Assembly (NCBI GenBank): GCA_964589625.1
Contig: CAZPSH010000006.1
Location: forward strand, 62,001 to 126,000
Origin: JBFLVU01 sp964589625
GTDB taxonomy: Bacteria; Acidobacteriota; UBA4820; DSQY01
Length of the DNA: 64,000 nucleotides
Reading direction: 5' to 3'
The translations under genes and the position numbers were made by a program. The notes below the pieces were generated by a model, which was not told the origin of the DNA, did not search any database, and saw only the letters and a list, made by a program, of their open reading frames with translations. This document shows positions 35,720-42,864 of the stretch, piece by piece (position 1 is the stretch's first letter; every line of letters starts with the position of its first letter).

Positions 35720-36151
35720 ATGATGGACGTGGTGGAGATTCAGAAGATCCTGCCCCACCGGTACCCTTTCCTTCTCGTAGACCGCATCCTGGAGATCGAT
35801 CCGGGCAAGCGCATCGTGGGCGTCAAGAACGTGACGGTGAACGAGGAGTTCTTCCTCGGCCACTTTCCAGGAAAACCGGTCATGCCCGGCGTCCTCATCG
35901 TGGAGGCCATGGCCCAGGTGGGGGGCGTCCTCCTCCTCAAGGACATGCCGGAGCGGGAGCACAAGCTGGTCCTGTTCGCGGGGATCGACGAGGCCCGCTT
36001 CCGTCGTCCCGTCGTACCCGGCGACCAGATCCGGTTCGAGGTGGAGGTGCTCCGCCTGAAGTCCTCCACCTGCAAGCTTCAGGGCAGGGCGTACGTGGAC
36101 GGAAACCTCGTGGCCGAGGCGGTGATCCTCTCCGCCATGGTGGACCGCTGA
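35720..36151 (+). CDS. fabZ: 3-hydroxyacyl-[acyl-carrier-protein] dehydratase
   Basis: It dehydrates beta-hydroxyacyl-ACP in fatty-acid elongation. The 143-residue hot-dog-fold protein has the catalytic His in LPHRYPFLLVDR...GHFPGKPVMPG and Glu in VEAMAQ. FabZ competes with LpxA/LpxD for hydroxyacyl-ACP, and co-location with them is the usual arrangement. A second ATG immediately follows the first (35723), so the exact start is uncertain by one residue. Confidence 0.97.
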   Translation: MMDVVEIQKILPHRYPFLLVDRILEIDPGKRIVGVKNVTVNEEFFLGHFPGKPVMPGVLIVEAMAQVGGVLLLKDMPEREHKLVLFAGIDEARFRRPVVPGDQIRFEVEVLRLKSSTCKLQGRAYVDGNLVAEAVILSAMVDR

Positions 36152-36188
36152 GGACGGCGGCCGCGTGTCCGCCCTGGGAGCGCGAGAG

Positions 36189-36974
36189 ATGACGACGAGC
36201 ATTCATCCGACGGCGGTTGTGGAGAAGGGGGCGAGGGTCTCCGATGGCTGCACCATCGGCCCCTTCTGTTACGTGGGGCCCGAGGTGAGCCTGGGGGAGC
36301 GTTGCTCCCTGGGCCCCCACTGCGTGCTCCACGGGAAGGTGACCCTGGGGTCGGGCAACACGTTGGTGTCCCACGCGGCCATCGGCGGCCCTCCCCAGGA
36401 TATCGGCTACCGGGGCGAGCCCAGCGAGGTGGTCGTCGGCGACGACAACGTCTTCCGCGAGTTCGTCACCGTGAACCGGGCCACCACCAAGGAGCAGCGG
36501 ATCACGCGGCTCGGAAGCAAAGGCCTCTACATGGCCTACTGCCATATCGCCCACGACTGCGTCGTTTCGGACAACGTGATCTTCGCCAACAACGCGACCT
36601 TGGCGGGCCACGTCCACGTGGGAAAGCACTCCACCGTGGGCGCCCTCTCCGCCATCCACCAGTTCTGCACGGTGGGCGACTACGCCTTCATCGGCGGAGG
36701 CTCCATCATCACCCGGGACGTCCTTCCCTTCATGAAGACGGTGGGCGCCCGCGGCGAGGGGAAGACCTACGGCGTAAACACCATCGGCCTCCAACGCAAG
36801 GGCTTCTCCGCGGAGTCCATCGAGGCCCTGAAGGGGGCCTACCGGACCCTCTTCCACTCCAAACTCCTCTTCACGGAGGCGCTGGGCGTTGCGGAGGGGA
36901 AGTACGGCGCCGTGCCCGAGGTGGCGTATCTCCTGCGGTTCATCCGGGAGTCCAAGCGGGGCATCCAGAGGTGA
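36189..36974 (+). CDS. lpxA: Acyl-ACP:UDP-N-acetylglucosamine O-acyltransferase
   Basis: The first enzyme of lipid A synthesis, 261 residues, as in the family. Left-handed beta-helix hexapeptides start at IHPTAVVEKGARV. The catalytic His aligns within AHDC (E. coli H125). The position of E. coli G173, part of the acyl-chain ruler, is still Gly (FIGGGS), which fits a long hydroxyacyl chain. I chose ATG 36189, which matches the family N-terminus; an in-frame GTG at 36165 is possible. A Gfo/Idh dehydrogenase follows after 28 bases. Confidence 0.95.
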   Translation: MTTSIHPTAVVEKGARVSDGCTIGPFCYVGPEVSLGERCSLGPHCVLHGKVTLGSGNTLVSHAAIGGPPQDIGYRGEPSEVVVGDDNVFREFVTVNRATTKEQRITRLGSKGLYMAYCHIAHDCVVSDNVIFANNATLAGHVHVGKHSTVGALSAIHQFCTVGDYAFIGGGSIITRDVLPFMKTVGARGEGKTYGVNTIGLQRKGFSAESIEALKGAYRTLFHSKLLFTEALGVAEGKYGAVPEVAYLLRFIRESKRGIQR

Positions 36975-37002
36975 AGGCCGACTGCGGGAAGGGAGGCCGC
37001 CG

Positions 37003-37941
37003 ATGGGCGATTTGAGGATCGCGGTGGTGGGCGTGGGGAGTCTCGGACAGCACCACGCGCGGATTCTGGCCGACCTCGAAGGCGTTCGCCTGGCGGCCGT
37101 CGTGGACGCCGACCGGGCCCGCGCGGCGGAGATCGCCGGAAGATACGGCATCCCGGCCCTTGCCCCCGAAGATCCCCTCCCACCGGTGGAGGGCGTCGTT
37201 GTGGCGGCTCCCACGCGACTCCACCGGGACCTGGCCGTGCGCTTCCTGGGTGCCGGAATCGGGGTCCTGTGCGAGAAGCCCATGGCCACCACGCTCGAGG
37301 AGTGCGACGCCATCCTGGCGGCCCAGTCCCGGTCCGGCGCGCCCCTCCTCGTGGGCCACATCGAGCACTTCAACCCGGGCGTGGAGGCGCTGTCGGCCCA
37401 CGTCCTCTCCCCCGGATTCCTGGAGGTCCACCGGCTGGGGGTCTTCGTGCCGCGTTCCCTGGACGTGGACGTGGTGCTGGACCTCATGATTCACGACATC
37501 GAGATCGCCCAGAGCCTGGTCCGGCGTCCCGTCTCCAAGGTGGAGGCAGTGGGCGTCTCGGTTCTCACACCCTACGTGGACCTCGCCAACGCCCGCCTCA
37601 CCTTCGAGGGGGGGTGCGTCGCCAACTTGACCGCCAGCCGGATTTCCCGGGACAAGGTCCGGAAGCTCCGCCTCTTCCAGAAGAACGCCTATTTGAGCGT
37701 GGATTACGCCGAGCAGGCCGTCGAATACTACCGAGTCGAAGACGGACCCGGCGGGCGAGCCATCCAGAAGGTGCCCGTGGCGGTGGAGAAGAAGGAGCCC
37801 CTGAGAAGGGAGCTCGAGCACTTCGCCGCGATCCTCGGGGGCCGTGAAGCGCCCCGAGTGGACGGACGGGCGGCGCGGGACGCCGTGGCCGTCGCCCAGG
37901 CCATCCTCACATGCATGGCCCAGCAGACCCCGCTGGAATAG
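37003..37941 (+). CDS. Gfo/Idh/MocA-family oxidoreductase in the lipid A operon
   Basis: The 312-residue NAD(P)-dependent sugar dehydrogenase has a Rossmann start RIAVVGVGSLGQHHARIL, the family motif CEKPMATT and the catalytic region DLMIHDIEIAQSL. Directly after lpxA, such genes include gnnA, which with a transaminase (GnnB) makes the 3-amino sugar used in amide-linked lipid A. No transaminase is in the window, so GnnA is only a hypothesis. GGGAGG precedes the ATG at 37003. The end overlaps the serine hydrolase gene. Confidence 0.88.
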   Translation: MGDLRIAVVGVGSLGQHHARILADLEGVRLAAVVDADRARAAEIAGRYGIPALAPEDPLPPVEGVVVAAPTRLHRDLAVRFLGAGIGVLCEKPMATTLEECDAILAAQSRSGAPLLVGHIEHFNPGVEALSAHVLSPGFLEVHRLGVFVPRSLDVDVVLDLMIHDIEIAQSLVRRPVSKVEAVGVSVLTPYVDLANARLTFEGGCVANLTASRISRDKVRKLRLFQKNAYLSVDYAEQAVEYYRVEDGPGGRAIQKVPVAVEKKEPLRRELEHFAAILGGREAPRVDGRAARDAVAVAQAILTCMAQQTPLE

Positions 37942-38987
37942 ACGCCCTCCTGGGCGGACTCTGCTCCCCCGCCGCCCACGGCTTCGCCTGGGCGGTGGCC
38001 CGGGGGGGCCGCAGGCTGGCTTCCGGATGGGGCGGCGACGCGGTCTCCCGGCCGGAGCGCCACCCCGTCGCCGAAGACACCCTCTGGGACCTGGCCTCCC
38101 TGACCAAGCCCCTCGCCACGGCGCTCCTCACCCTGCGGGCCTCCCAAGTCGGCCGGGTGGACCTCCTGGAGCCCCTCCCGGGGACGGATCCTCCCTGCAC
38201 CCCCCTCGACCTCCTCCGCCACGAGGCGGGCTTCCCTCCCTGGCTTCCCCTGTACGCCTTCTCGGGGGATCGCGCCGAGGCCCGGACCTGGCTCGCTTCC
38301 CGGTGCCCCCGGCGGCTCCCCTCCGGAACGGCCGAGTACTCCTGCCTGGGCTACCTTCTTCTGGGCCTCCACCTGGAGGAGAGCCTGGGCGCATCCCTGG
38401 ACCGGCTCTTTCGGGAGTTCGTCGCCGCCCCGCTGGGCCTGTCCGCGGAGGGCGCCCTGTTCCGTCCTCCCGGATCGCTCCGCTTGAGGACCGCCGCCAC
38501 GGAGCTCGACGGGGCCCACGAAGCCGCCCTGGCCCGTCCCCACGGGGCTCACCCTCCTCCCTTCACTCGGGGCCTGGCCTGGGGGGAAGTCCACGACGGA
38601 AACGCCCGGTTTCTCGGAGGCGCCGCCGGAAACGCGGGCCTCTTTGCCTCCCTCGGGGCGGTGGAGCGCCTGTGCGAGGCCTTCCGGCCGGCGACGGGCT
38701 TCCTGGACGCCCGATCCCTCGACTTGGCCTGGACGAGCCCCCACGGGCGGGGCCAGCGCCGGACGGCCGGCTGGAAGGCTTCGGATTCCGAGGGATGGTC
38801 CGTGGCACCACTCTTGCGAGTAGGGTCGGTAGGCCATGAGGGCTTCACGGGCACCGCGGCCTATCTGGAACCGGGCGAGGGGAGGACCTTCATTTTGTTG
38901 ACCAACCGGATCCATCCGGCCCATCCCGGAACGGACTTCGCGCCCGTCCGCGCCGCCTTCGTCCGGTCCGCCGGGGACTTGGCATGA
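37911..38987 (+). CDS. Beta-lactamase-fold serine hydrolase
   Basis: The 358-residue protein of the class C beta-lactamase/esterase family has nucleophile SLTK (SxxK, about 63-66), a YSC tyrosine motif where YxN is usual, and HEGFTGT in place of the KTG box. Those substitutions point to an esterase or peptidase rather than antibiotic resistance. No signal peptide is evident with this start, which overlaps the preceding gene by 31 bases; a later start is possible. It overlaps the TonB-like gene by 4 bases. Confidence 0.78.
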   Translation: MHGPADPAGIDALLGGLCSPAAHGFAWAVARGGRRLASGWGGDAVSRPERHPVAEDTLWDLASLTKPLATALLTLRASQVGRVDLLEPLPGTDPPCTPLDLLRHEAGFPPWLPLYAFSGDRAEARTWLASRCPRRLPSGTAEYSCLGYLLLGLHLEESLGASLDRLFREFVAAPLGLSAEGALFRPPGSLRLRTAATELDGAHEAALARPHGAHPPPFTRGLAWGEVHDGNARFLGGAAGNAGLFASLGAVERLCEAFRPATGFLDARSLDLAWTSPHGRGQRRTAGWKASDSEGWSVAPLLRVGSVGHEGFTGTAAYLEPGEGRTFILLTNRIHPAHPGTDFAPVRAAFVRSAGDLA

Positions 38988-40048
38988 GAGACCGCTGGAC
39001 CCGAAGTGCGGCCTTCCTTCTTGCCCTGGGCTTGCACCTCCTCCTCCTGCTGGTGGGGGGCCGGCAGTACATGACGGCCACCTCCAACCCGGCGCGCATC
39101 AACCAGGCGGCGCGTCACCTTCCCCAGGAGGTGAACGGCCGGCCGGTGCGGTTCATTTACGTGAAGGACATGGAGCCCTCAAAGGAGCCGCCCCTCGACC
39201 CCTCCCGGCTCTCGGACCTGAATCGCAGGGGCGCGAGCCCCGACCCGCGCAAGGGCTCTTCCCCGGATCCCACGTCCCTCGGGCGGAGCCCCGTGCGCCA
39301 AGCCGGTGGGCCCGGAGACGCCCCTGTGACCCGACCCTCGGTCCAGCCTATCCCAGGCGGGCCGCCCTCCACCCGGCCCGAGCCTCCGGGCGCTTCGGCG
39401 CGCCCGGAACCGCCGCGGAGCCAGGCCGCCTCCCCTTCCCGCCCCCACCAGAATACGAAGGCCAAGGCCGATCGGGAAAGATCGGGCCGGGAGATCGCGC
39501 CCGGGAGCCCCTCGGAAGCGGAGAAGGGGCTGCCCGTGGGAGGCTCGGAGGAGGCCGCCGCGGCCCCGTCGAAGGGACCGGGCAGGACCGACCCGCGGCG
39601 CACCGACCCCACACGACCCGGCGCCGAACGGCCGGGGGCCCTCGCCGCTCAAATCCAGCAGATGATGATGGGAAGCCTCCAAGGCGGGTACGACAACCCC
39701 AACGCCAGCCGGCTGAACACGGGGGCCCTCTCCTTCGACACGGCGGCTTGGGACCTGGGGCCCTATGCTCGCAAGGTACAGGAGCGCGTGGAAAGCAACT
39801 GGCGCATTCCCCAGGCCCAGATGGTGCTGAGACAGAAGGGGTGGGTCGCGATCCGCTTTTCGATCCAGAAGGACGGCCGGATCACCGACATTTACCTGGA
39901 CCGTCAATCGGGGATCCCCTCCTACGACCAGTCCGCCATGAACGCGCTGATCTCCTCCAACCCGCTCCCCCCCCTTCCCGAGCAGGTCACGACCCCCGAG
40001 CTGTCGGCGGTCTTTCGCTTCTTCTACAACATCCCCGAGGAGGAATGA
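38984..40048 (+). CDS. TonB-family energy-transducer-like protein
   Basis: The 354-residue protein has an N-terminal membrane anchor (about 8-25), then a long low-complexity Pro/Arg/Ser/Gly-rich linker (about 65-220) that could span the periplasm. A C-terminal TonB domain follows (YARKVQERVESNWRIPQAQ...GWVAIRFSIQKDGRITDIYLDRQSG). This architecture transmits force from ExbBD to outer-membrane receptors, or serves as a TonB-like scaffold. No exbB/exbD is in the window. It is the last gene of the lpx run, and its stop lies 8 bases before a sigma-54 promoter. Confidence 0.85.
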   Translation: MRDRWTRSAAFLLALGLHLLLLLVGGRQYMTATSNPARINQAARHLPQEVNGRPVRFIYVKDMEPSKEPPLDPSRLSDLNRRGASPDPRKGSSPDPTSLGRSPVRQAGGPGDAPVTRPSVQPIPGGPPSTRPEPPGASARPEPPRSQAASPSRPHQNTKAKADRERSGREIAPGSPSEAEKGLPVGGSEEAAAAPSKGPGRTDPRRTDPTRPGAERPGALAAQIQQMMMGSLQGGYDNPNASRLNTGALSFDTAAWDLGPYARKVQERVESNWRIPQAQMVLRQKGWVAIRFSIQKDGRITDIYLDRQSGIPSYDQSAMNALISSNPLPPLPEQVTTPELSAVFRFFYNIPEEE

Positions 40049-40055
40049 GCGGGTG

Positions 40056-40071
40056 TGGCACGTCTCTTGCT
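40056..40071 (+). promoter_or_regulatory. Sigma-54 promoter P1
   Basis: TGGCACGTCTCTTGCT agrees with the -24/-12 consensus (TGGCAC-R-N4-TTGC-W) at every fixed position. Expected start about 40082. No gene begins within the following 490 bases on this strand before a terminator. Confidence 0.8.
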
Positions 40072-40081
40072 GCATGGTAGT

Positions 40082-40135
40082 CATCCTCATACCCCCCTCC
40101 ATTCCTCTTACGGCCCCGCAAGGGGCTCTTTTTTT
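40082..40135 (+). ncRNA. Candidate small RNA A (sigma-54 driven, about 54 nt)
   Basis: Between P1 and a terminator there is an unstructured C-rich segment containing ACCCCCCTCC (about 40091-40100). It is followed by the stem GCCCC (40113-40117), tetraloop GCAA, GGGGC (40122-40126) and a run of seven T (40129-40135). Seed plus Rho-independent terminator is the standard bacterial sRNA layout, and the seed could pair with Shine-Dalgarno GGAGG. The hairpin could instead simply terminate the tonB-like operon. Confidence 0.5.
40112..40135 (+). terminator. Intrinsic terminator downstream of the TonB-like gene and sRNA A
   Basis: GCCCC-GCAA-GGGGC stem (plus one G-T pair), then TC and seven T. It would also end read-through from the lpx operon. 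Confidence 0.85.
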
Positions 40136-40282
40136 GTCCACCGCCACCGCCTGCGTCCTTTATGACTCAATTCGGGTCCCCGGAGGCACGAAGGGGGCCC
40201 TTCCGCCCAGGGCATTCGGAGCCGTCCCGAACCCGGAAGGACTGGTTCCAAACCCGTTCAGGGGACGGAGACCCGGCCCAAG

Positions 40283-40309
40283 TGGCACACCGTGCCCTTG
40301 TGGCACACC
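40283..40309 (+). promoter_or_regulatory. Direct and inverted repeat, possible activator-binding site
   Basis: GTGGCACACC occurs twice 18 bases apart (40282-40291, 40300-40309). The first copy forms an inverted repeat GGCAC-ACC-GTGCC (40284-40296). It lies about 85 bases upstream of the predicted start of sigma-54 promoter P2, a usual distance for an enhancer. Neither copy has a -12 box, so they are not promoters themselves. Confidence 0.4.
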
Positions 40310-40348
40310 TTTTCGTCCTTGAAACGGCCCGATTCGCCCCGTTTCGGT

Positions 40349-40364
40349 TGGCATACGCCTTGCT
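40349..40364 (+). promoter_or_regulatory. Sigma-54 promoter P2
   Basis: TGGCATACGCCTTGCT: one departure (C to T) from TGGCAC-N5-TTGC-T, spacing exact. Expected start about 40375. Confidence 0.7.
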
Positions 40365-40374
40365 TTACTCAAGG

Positions 40375-40440
40375 CGTTGCCTAACCCCCTCCCTTCCCTC
40401 CCGCGGGAGCCCTTCGGGGCTCCCGCACCTCCTTTCCGGG
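40375..40440 (+). ncRNA. Candidate small RNA B (sigma-54 driven, about 60 nt)
   Basis: After P2 comes an unstructured AACCCCCTCCCTTCCCTCC segment (about 40383-40401), then a perfect 10-base-pair hairpin GCGGGAGCCC-TTCG-GGGCTCCCGC (40403-40426). Its 3' flank ACCTCCTTTC (40427-40436) equals the anti-Shine-Dalgarno end of 16S rRNA. There is no true T-run, so the 3' end is uncertain; it may instead be the leader of the MFS gene. Confidence 0.4.
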
Positions 40441-40477
40441 CTCCGCGACTCGGCCGTTTGGCACATGCCCCGCCGTG

Positions 40478-40486
40478 TGGAATACT
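40478..40486 (+). promoter_or_regulatory. Possible extended -10 (TGGAATACT) for the MFS gene
   Basis: TGG-AATACT with a predicted start near 40493, leaving a leader of about 87 bases before GTG 40580. It overlaps the region where the degenerate sigma-54 box at 40459 would initiate. Confidence 0.35.
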
Positions 40487-40579
40487 GTGCCCCCGCCGGC
40501 CGGGGGATATCCGGAGGCGGGGTTCGTTCACCCCGGAGGTCCCGGCGGACTGCCGGAGCGCCACTCGACGGGAGGATAG

Positions 40580-41764
40580 GTGAAAGCCCGATCCCCTCTG
40601 GCCCTGGTCTTCCTCATCGTTTTCATCGACCTCATGGGGTTCGGAATCGTCATCCCCTTGCTGCCCATGTACGGGGAGGCCTACCACCCCACGCCGATGG
40701 CATTCGGCTTCATGATGGCCTCCTACTCGCTGATGCAGTTTCTCTTTTCGCCGCTCATGGGACGCATCTCCGACCGCTTCGGGAGGCGCCCGGTGCTCCT
40801 CCTGTCGCTCGCGGGAACGGTGGCCGGGTACCTTCTCTTCGCCCTGCAGGGCTCCTTCCTCATGCTGGTCGTGGCCCGGGTCGTGGGAGGCGTCATGGGG
40901 GCCAACGTGGCCACGGCCCAGGCGGTCATCGCGGACATCACCGGGCCCGAAGACCGCGCGCGCGGGATGGGGCTCATCGGCGCCGCATTCGGCCTCGGGT
41001 TCATCCTGGGCCCGGCCCTCGGCGGCACGGCGCATCGCCTGGGCCACTCCTTCCCGGGGCTCCTGGCGGCGGCCCTCTCGGCCACGGCCCTGCTCCTGGC
41101 CTGGTTCACCCTCCCCGAGACCTGGCCCCCCGAGCGCCGCGCCCAGGCGCCGGTCTCAGGGAGGGGGTGGTTCGAACCGCGGCAGTTGGCGGTGGCCCTG
41201 CGCCATCCCAAGGTCGGCCTCCTCCTGGTCCTGTTCTTTCTCTCCACCTTCGCCTTCGCGAACTTCGAGTCCACCTTCGCCCTGCTCCTGCTCGAGCGAT
41301 TCGGCCTCACCATGATCCAGGTCACCTATCTCTTCGTGTTCATCGGCGTACTGGCCGCCCTCGTGCAAGGGGGTTTGGTGGGGAGGCTTTCCCGGAGGTT
41401 CGGTGAGCGCAATCTGATCCTGACCGGCGCCGTCCTCCTGCTGCCCGCCTACCTCGCCATGGTGGGGGTGGCCTCCCTCCCCGCCCTCCTCGGAATCCTG
41501 CCGGTCCTCGCCCTGGGGGCCGGTTTGGTGGGACCGGCCCTCTCTTCCCTCGTCTCCCGCCTGTCGGCCGAGGACGAGCAGGGGGGAATCCTGGGCGTGT
41601 ACCAGTCCATGGCCTCCCTCGCCCGCATCCTCGGCCCCTTCTGGGGCGTCTACGCCTTCTCCCGCTTCGGGAGCGCGACCCCCTACTGGACCGCCGCGGG
41701 GACGGCCGTTCTGGTCCTTCTCCTGGCCCTCGCGCTCTGGTCGAAGCCGGGCGATACGGCCTGA
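40580..41764 (+). CDS. Major facilitator superfamily transporter (TetA-like, DHA1 family)
   Basis: The 394 residues form about 12 membrane helices. Family signatures are the motif in helix 1 (LVFLIVFIDLMGFGIVIPLLP), motif A in loop 2-3 (GRISDRFGRRPVLL) and motif C in helix 5 (GAAFGLGFILGPALGG), as in drug:H+ antiporters. The second-half motif A is GRLSRRFGERNLI. Export of a small molecule is likely; the substrate is unknown and tetracycline resistance should not be assumed. The start is GTG 40580 with GGGAGG. A terminator lies 31 bases after the stop. Confidence 0.9.
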   Translation: MKARSPLALVFLIVFIDLMGFGIVIPLLPMYGEAYHPTPMAFGFMMASYSLMQFLFSPLMGRISDRFGRRPVLLLSLAGTVAGYLLFALQGSFLMLVVARVVGGVMGANVATAQAVIADITGPEDRARGMGLIGAAFGLGFILGPALGGTAHRLGHSFPGLLAAALSATALLLAWFTLPETWPPERRAQAPVSGRGWFEPRQLAVALRHPKVGLLLVLFFLSTFAFANFESTFALLLLERFGLTMIQVTYLFVFIGVLAALVQGGLVGRLSRRFGERNLILTGAVLLLPAYLAMVGVASLPALLGILPVLALGAGLVGPALSSLVSRLSAEDEQGGILGVYQSMASLARILGPFWGVYAFSRFGSATPYWTAAGTAVLVLLLALALWSKPGDTA

Positions 41765-41795
41765 GGCCCCGACCCCTCGTCCCCTGAAACGCGAA

Positions 41796-41815
41796 GGCCC
41801 CCCCGAAGGAGGGCC
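41796..41815. terminator. Bidirectional terminator-like hairpin
   Basis: GGCCCCCC-CGAA-GGAGGGCC between the convergent MFS and ferritin-like genes. On the minus strand it is a full 8-pair stem with one G-U pair and a TTCG loop. T-runs are weak on both sides. Confidence 0.6.
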
Positions 41816-41839
41816 CCGTTCGCGCGGACCGGAAGGGGC

Positions 41840-42349
41840 CTACTCCTCCAGATTGAACTCCTGGAACTCGAAGAAGTATCCCGTGCGCGTCAGGACGTCC
41901 GTTTCGGCCTGGACGATGGCCGTGTGGCCGTCTTCGATCTCCAGGAAGCGCTGGAACATGGCCTTGGCCCGGGGGTCCTCCAGGGAGGCCACGAGGCCCT
42001 TGTAGAACTGGCTCACCTCCTCCTCGAGCTTGAGGGCGGTGAAGAGCCTCCGGTAGTCGTCCTGGTAGTCGCGGGTCCCCTGGGAAGACGCCAGGACCTT
42101 GGCCCCGGCCTCCACGAAGTCCTTGGAGGGGAGGGTCGTTTCCAAGCGCTGGTCCGAGAGGACCCCGCTCTTCCGCCATTCTTCCAGGCGCGAGCTGAGG
42201 AAGTCCACGTGGCCCTGCTCCTCCCGGGCCAGAGTCTCGAAGAAGACCTTGCCCTTCGGGTCCTTGGACTCCCGCGCGGCCCAGAGGTAATGGTCGCGAA
42301 CCTTCTGCTCGTATTCCAAGGCCGTGACGATGGACTCTTCAACGTTCAT
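41840..42349 (-). CDS. Ferritin-like (rubrerythrin-type) di-iron protein
   Basis: The 169-residue four-helix bundle has two pairs of Glu/ExxH-type ligands: LEYEQKVRDHY and REEQGHVDF in the first half, LKLEEEVSQFY and EIEDGHTAIVQAE in the second. There is no C-terminal rubredoxin domain, so it is an erythrin-like peroxidase or iron-binding protein rather than classical rubrerythrin. Protection from peroxide is the common role in relatives; it is not proved here. It is divergent from rpsT. The ATG at 42349 is preceded by a typical GGAG region (GAGGGAGAACCC). Confidence 0.82.
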   Translation of the reverse strand: MNVEESIVTALEYEQKVRDHYLWAARESKDPKGKVFFETLAREEQGHVDFLSSRLEEWRKSGVLSDQRLETTLPSKDFVEAGAKVLASSQGTRDYQDDYRRLFTALKLEEEVSQFYKGLVASLEDPRAKAMFQRFLEIEDGHTAIVQAETDVLTRTGYFFEFQEFNLEE

Positions 42350-42487
42350 GGGTTCTCCCTCGGAGCGCCCGCAGGGCCCTCCTCACTCCCCCTGTGGGCC
42401 GAAGGGGCGCCCGGCGCGAGCGCTTACCTTAGCCCAGTATACGCTCCCCGGTCAACGGTCCTTCGGGCCCGCCCCAGCCCAGCGCGC

Positions 42488-42516
42488 TTGACAGAGCCTG
42501 CGGTTCCCTGTATCAT
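42488..42516 (+). promoter_or_regulatory. Sigma-70 promoter for rpsT
   Basis: TTGACA (42488-42493), a 17-base spacer, TATCAT (42511-42516). Start about 42523, leader about 20 bases. Confidence 0.85.
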
Positions 42517-42543
42517 TCCAGCCTTATGTAGTTGGAGGACTTT

Positions 42544-42813
42544 GTGGCGAATCATCTATCCGCGATCAAGAGAATGAGGCAGAACGAGAAGCGCCGGCTT
42601 CGGAACCGCGTGGCCATGAGCGAGATGCGCACGGCCATCAAGAAGTTCCGCAGCCTGGTGGCGGAAAAGCGCCGCGAGGATGCCCTGGGCTCCCTTCCCG
42701 GCGTGTACGCCCTGATCGACCGCACCCGGAAGAAGGGCGTCATCCACGCAAACACCGCCGCTCGCTACAAGTCCCGCCTCGCCCGCGTACTGAGCACGCT
42801 GGGCACGAACTAA
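42544..42813 (+). CDS. rpsT: 30S ribosomal protein bS20
   Basis: The 89-residue basic protein (MANHLSAIKRMRQNEKRRLRNR, ending LARVLSTLGTN) binds 16S rRNA in the 30S subunit. The start is GTG 42544, six bases after GGAGG. An in-frame TTG at 42532 overlaps that ribosome-binding site and is rejected. It is monocistronic: its own promoter lies upstream and a strong hairpin downstream. Confidence 0.97.
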   Translation: MANHLSAIKRMRQNEKRRLRNRVAMSEMRTAIKKFRSLVAEKRREDALGSLPGVYALIDRTRKKGVIHANTAARYKSRLARVLSTLGTN

Positions 42814-42836
42814 CCGAGCCCCCGAAACCCACGACG

Positions 42837-42864
42837 TCGGGGAGGGCCCTTTGGCCCTCCCCGA
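42837..42864 (+). terminator. Strong hairpin after rpsT
   Basis: A perfect 12-base-pair stem TCGGGGAGGGCC / GGCCCTCCCCGA with loop CTTT. No T-run follows, so termination may need Rho, or the hairpin may protect the rpsT 3' end. Confidence 0.7.

Larger units (their letters stand above)
40049..40579. other. 530-base non-coding region between the TonB-like and MFS genes
   Basis: I see no convincing gene here. It holds the two sigma-54 promoters, two hairpins, the GTGGCACACC repeats, a further degenerate -24 box TGGCAC at 40459-40464 (CCGC in place of TTGC), and the MFS promoter. Bases about 40140-40280 show nothing recognisable. Open frames crossing the region have no ribosome-binding site and no family resemblance. 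Confidence 0.7.

Noticed and set aside
37911..38987. Antibiotic-resistance beta-lactamase
   Set aside because: The SxxK motif is present, but YxN and KTG are replaced and there is no signal peptide; a generic serine hydrolase is the safer call.
40580..41764. Tetracycline-resistance gene
   Set aside because: Only family-level resemblance to TetA; the motifs are common to all DHA1 antiporters.
42440..42480. TTGACC plus TATACT upstream of the ferritin-like gene as a promoter pair
   Set aside because: The spacing between the boxes on the minus strand is only about 8 bases, too short for sigma-70; at most the -10 is used.
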